Source of the DNA: Chloroflexota bacterium
GTDB taxonomy: Bacteria > Chloroflexota > Anaerolineae > B4-G1
NCBI GenBank assembly: GCA_024232355.1
Contig: JAAEPW010000772.1
Coordinates: 1-7,180 of the forward strand
Direction: 5' to 3'
DNA: 7,180 bases
Part shown: piece after piece, positions 4,822-7,180 of the stretch
Position numbering within the stretch: the first letter of the stretch is position 1
How the letters are laid out: the number at the start of each line of letters is the position of its first letter
Made by a program: the position numbers and the translations under genes
Notes under the pieces: model-generated
Seen by the model: the letters and a program-made list of their open reading frames with translations, nothing else
Database searches by the model: none
What the model was told of the DNA's origin: nothing

Positions 4822-6534
4822 ATGATCGTCGGTATTGATCTGGGTACTACCAATTCGGGCGTCGCCATCGTGCGAGATGGCGCGCCTCAGATGATTCCCA
4901 ACGGGAGCGAGCGGATTATCCCGTCGGTGGTGGGGTATTCGCCCTCGGGCCAATGGCTCGTCGGCACCCCAGCGCGCAACCAGTACGTGTTAAGTCCAGA
5001 GAGCACCATCCGCTCCATCAAACGGGAGATGGGAACCGATATTCGGGTTCAATTGGCCGGACGAGAGTACAGCCCACAAGAAGTCTCGGCCTTTATTCTG
5101 CGTGAACTAAAGAGCATCGCGGAGAAAAATCTGGGGCACGAGATCACGGATGCGGTCATCACCGTGCCGGCCTATTTCCCCGACGCCGCGCGTCAGGCAA
5201 CCCGTGACGCCGGCCAGATTGCCGGTTTCAACGTGCGCCGGATTATCAACGAGCCAACGGCGGCAGCCTTGGCCTATGGCCTGAATATGGCCGAGGATCA
5301 AATGGTGTTGGTCTATGACCTGGGCGGTGGCACCTTTGACGTGTCACTGGTCGAACTAATGGGGGGCATCGTCGAAGTCCGTGCCAGCCACGGCAACACC
5401 CGGTTGGGGGGAGACGACTTTGACCAGCTAGTGGCGGAAGATCTTGCCAAACAGTTCAAAAAACAGCACAAAGTTGATTTGCGAGAGGACCGTCGTGCTT
5501 GGGCACGACTGCTCCGCGCGGCAGAAATGGCCAAGATCGAACTATCAGCCCATCCTTTCACGTGGATCAAAGAGGAATACTTGGCAGAAAAAAAAGGCGT
5601 CCCCCTTCACTTGGAACGCGAGATTAGCCGCCACGAGTTCAAGGAATCCATTGATGACTTGCTGGATCAGACATTAGATTCTGTCGACCGGGTGATGAAA
5701 GATGCCCAGGTCACAGCGGATGAACTCACTCAAGTGATCCTGGTGGGAGGCTCTACCCGCATCCCGGCTATATGGGAACTGATATCCAATTACCTGGATG
5801 TTGAACCGCACATGTCGATCAATCCAGAAGAGGCGGTGGCGCTGGGAGCCGGAGTGCAGGCCGCCATCATCGATGGACAGCCGATAGACGCCATTCTGGT
5901 GGACGTGACGCCCTACTCGTTGGGCATCGCTGTGGCCGAATTACATTTTGGTCGAATGATCACCGATCGCTATAGTGTTCTCATCCGCCGCAATACCACT
6001 ATCCCGGTGACCAAAGAGGAAATTTATACTACCGTTCACCCAGAGCAGGACACGGTCGAAATCGAAGTATACCAGGGAGAAAGCCAAATCGCATCGCAGA
6101 ATACGCTACTGGACAAGTTCAAGGTCACCGATTTGGAAGCAGAAGAACCTGGCGAGTTGGCCAAGGTCACTGTTCGATTCGACTTTGACGTGAACGGTAT
6201 CCTCACAATAACGGCACAGGACCGCCACACTGGGAAAAAGAAGGATATCACGGTGGAAGCTTCTATGGCCCGGTTGAGCGAGTCTGAGATCTTGCAAGCT
6301 CAAACCCGTGTGAGTGCAACAGATAAAGCGGTTGAATTATCGGCAGAGATGCTGGCTCTGCTGGAACAAGCTCAACAACTTTTGGATAACGACGAACTTG
6401 AACCAGAGGATGGTGACGAGTTGAAAGAATTGGTCACCGATATCCAAGCAGCCCAACTCGAGGGAGACGCTGCCCACTTGGATGAACTGCAAGAAGAATT
6501 GTTGGACTTTTTGTTCGACCTGGAAGAGGACTGA
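4822..6534 (+). CDS. dnaK: Hsp70 (DnaK-family) chaperone with shortened lid
   Basis: This ATP-driven cytoplasmic chaperone has 570 residues, against about 610-640 for a usual DnaK. Nucleotide-binding motifs are intact: GIDLGTTNSGVA (4-15), the catalytic lysine in SIKREMG (K67), VPAYFPDAARQ (115-125), NEPTAAALAYG (143-153), DLGGGTFD (166-173) and VILVGGSTRIP (305-315). The interdomain linker region AILVDVTPYSLGI (357-369) is followed by the substrate-binding beta domain at about 384-490 (NTTIPVTKEEIYT, DVNGILTITAQD). The N-terminal lobe lacks the roughly 23-residue insertion of Gram-negative DnaK. The helical lid is short (about 491-570) and ends in a charged LEED without the long disordered tail. 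Start ATG 4822 follows AAAGGAG (4803-4809) at 12 bases. As fourth gene after TPR, J-like and GrpE genes it is the catalytic core of the system, and it may be a paralogue beside a housekeeping dnaK elsewhere. Confidence 0.95.
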   Translation: MIVGIDLGTTNSGVAIVRDGAPQMIPNGSERIIPSVVGYSPSGQWLVGTPARNQYVLSPESTIRSIKREMGTDIRVQLAGREYSPQEVSAFILRELKSIAEKNLGHEITDAVITVPAYFPDAARQATRDAGQIAGFNVRRIINEPTAAALAYGLNMAEDQMVLVYDLGGGTFDVSLVELMGGIVEVRASHGNTRLGGDDFDQLVAEDLAKQFKKQHKVDLREDRRAWARLLRAAEMAKIELSAHPFTWIKEEYLAEKKGVPLHLEREISRHEFKESIDDLLDQTLDSVDRVMKDAQVTADELTQVILVGGSTRIPAIWELISNYLDVEPHMSINPEEAVALGAGVQAAIIDGQPIDAILVDVTPYSLGIAVAELHFGRMITDRYSVLIRRNTTIPVTKEEIYTTVHPEQDTVEIEVYQGESQIASQNTLLDKFKVTDLEAEEPGELAKVTVRFDFDVNGILTITAQDRHTGKKKDITVEASMARLSESEILQAQTRVSATDKAVELSAEMLALLEQAQQLLDNDELEPEDGDELKELVTDIQAAQLEGDAAHLDELQEELLDFLFDLEED

Positions 6535-6601
6535 GCGATTCGACTTGATCAAAACAGAATAGTAATTCAGGGAGTCGGTCTTGAAAATTTAAATTACATA
6601 T
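6535..6601. other. Convergent gap between the Hsp70 gene and the minus-strand gene
   Basis: These 67 bases separate two convergent reading frames. They contain the perfect palindrome AATTTAAATT (6586-6595) and a weak six-base inverted pair, GTAATT (6562-6567) and AATTAC (6592-6597). No GC-rich stem followed by a T-run is visible in either direction, so no intrinsic terminator can be called for the operon. Confidence 0.5.
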
Positions 6602-7180
6602 TCAGATATGCCCGGGCGACGAACAGATGGCGAATTTGAGGAAGCGACCATCAGGCGTGGTGAAGCGTTGTGCATTGCAACGCGCAACTAGCTCGACGAG
6701 GTCACGTTGTTTAGCCGACTGCCAGAAGCCGTCGAAGAATATCTCGATGTGATCAATACGCTCAATGACAAAGCCATCCATTTGAATGAAAGGCATCAAT
6801 GTCTTGTAGGTTGACTGGGCATAAGACTCGGGGAAAACGGTGTCCCGCAACAGTTGCAGGACGTTGACCAAGCACAAGCGCAAAGCACTAACGAGTTGAT
6901 CTTTGCGGTTGTCTAACTTGTACATCGGATGGTCCGCCATTCTCCGAGTGACCTTTGCCAAAGCATGCCCCTTTTTCTCTTGTTCAGCATAGTAACGAGC
7001 TAACTTTTCTTTCTCCTGTGTAAGCGCTGCGGCAGCAATTTCTATAGAGGTTTGTAGTGACGTTTCACTAGCGTATACCCCCTCCTCAATTTGACAAAAT
7101 CGGGGGATTGCAAGTCTAAGCGGCAGGGTTCTCAACTTCAAAATGACATTTTTCTTCCGAGTTTGGTCCAAAGTTTCAAA
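6602..7180 (-). CDS. C-terminal part of a probable transposase-like protein (5' end outside window)
   Basis: The minus-strand frame ends with TGA at 6602-6604 and stays open to the window edge; the codons before the TTG at 7171 are also open, so the gene very probably starts beyond 7180. A charged helical segment (TQEKEKLARYYAEQEKKGHALAKVTRRM) suggests a coiled coil, followed by MYKLDNRKDQLVSALRLCLVN, LQLLRDTVFPESYAQSTYKTLMPF and a C-terminal block QRDLVELVARCNAQRFTTPDGR. The arrangement 'DNRKDQ ... RD.(Y/V)FP..YA ... LPDGR' recalls the ends of large transposase-like proteins common in Chloroflexota, but this is from memory and no catalytic residues lie in the visible part. It could also be an unrelated hypothetical protein. 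It runs convergent to the chaperone operon. Confidence 0.55.
   Translation of the reverse strand, partial: FETLDQTRKKNVILKLRTLPLRLAIPRFCQIEEGVYASETSLQTSIEIAAAALTQEKEKLARYYAEQEKKGHALAKVTRRMADHPMYKLDNRKDQLVSALRLCLVNVLQLLRDTVFPESYAQSTYKTLMPFIQMDGFVIERIDHIEIFFDGFWQSAKQRDLVELVARCNAQRFTTPDGRFLKFAICSSPGHI

Noticed and set aside
1..7180. CRISPR array, tRNA or rRNA genes
   Set aside because: No regularly spaced repeats, no tRNA-like cloverleaf sequence, and no rRNA-like conserved blocks were seen on either strand.

Overview
The window holds a four-gene Hsp70 chaperone operon between mobile-element sequences. Moderate GC, a DnaK-type Hsp70 without the Gram-negative insertion in its nucleotide-binding domain, strong purine-rich ribosome binding sites and a sigma-A-like promoter all suggest a bacterium. 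The GrpE/J-protein/Hsp70 style resembles what I remember from Chloroflexota (Anaerolineae-like). That assignment comes from memory of the families and not from a search, so it is tentative.

Left part (1-1400). A short open 3' end of an unknown gene stops at 62. About 330 bases of AT-rich non-coding DNA follow, with a strong 41-nt hairpin (193-233) and several TCGAATA-type motifs. Next is an apparently intact IS1595-family transposase (GTG start 396, stop 1328) with zinc ribbon and DDE residues. A short sequence resembling TTGCCRGTTCATYCTAA occurs on both sides of the transposase gene.

Central part (1357-6534). A near-consensus promoter (TTGCCA, 17 bp, TATAAT) sits directly after the transposase. 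It drives a tightly packed block: a 745-aa TPR protein with a very acidic tail, a small J-domain-like protein overlapping it, a GrpE-type nucleotide exchange factor (ATGA overlap), and a 570-aa Hsp70 with a shortened lid (23-bp gap). The block carries the full set of parts for a dedicated Hsp70 cycle: chaperone, exchange factor, J-like partner, and a large TPR adaptor or scaffold. Two parts are unusual. The J-like protein has APE where HPD is expected, and the Hsp70 lacks the usual disordered C-terminal tail and part of the helical lid. This looks like a specialised paralogous Hsp70 system and not the housekeeping dnaK locus. No CIRCE element is seen upstream.

Right part (6535-7180). A 67-bp convergent gap is followed by a minus-strand reading frame that is open to the window edge. 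It resembles the C-terminal end of a transposase-like protein. The chaperone operon is therefore bordered by probable mobile DNA on both sides.
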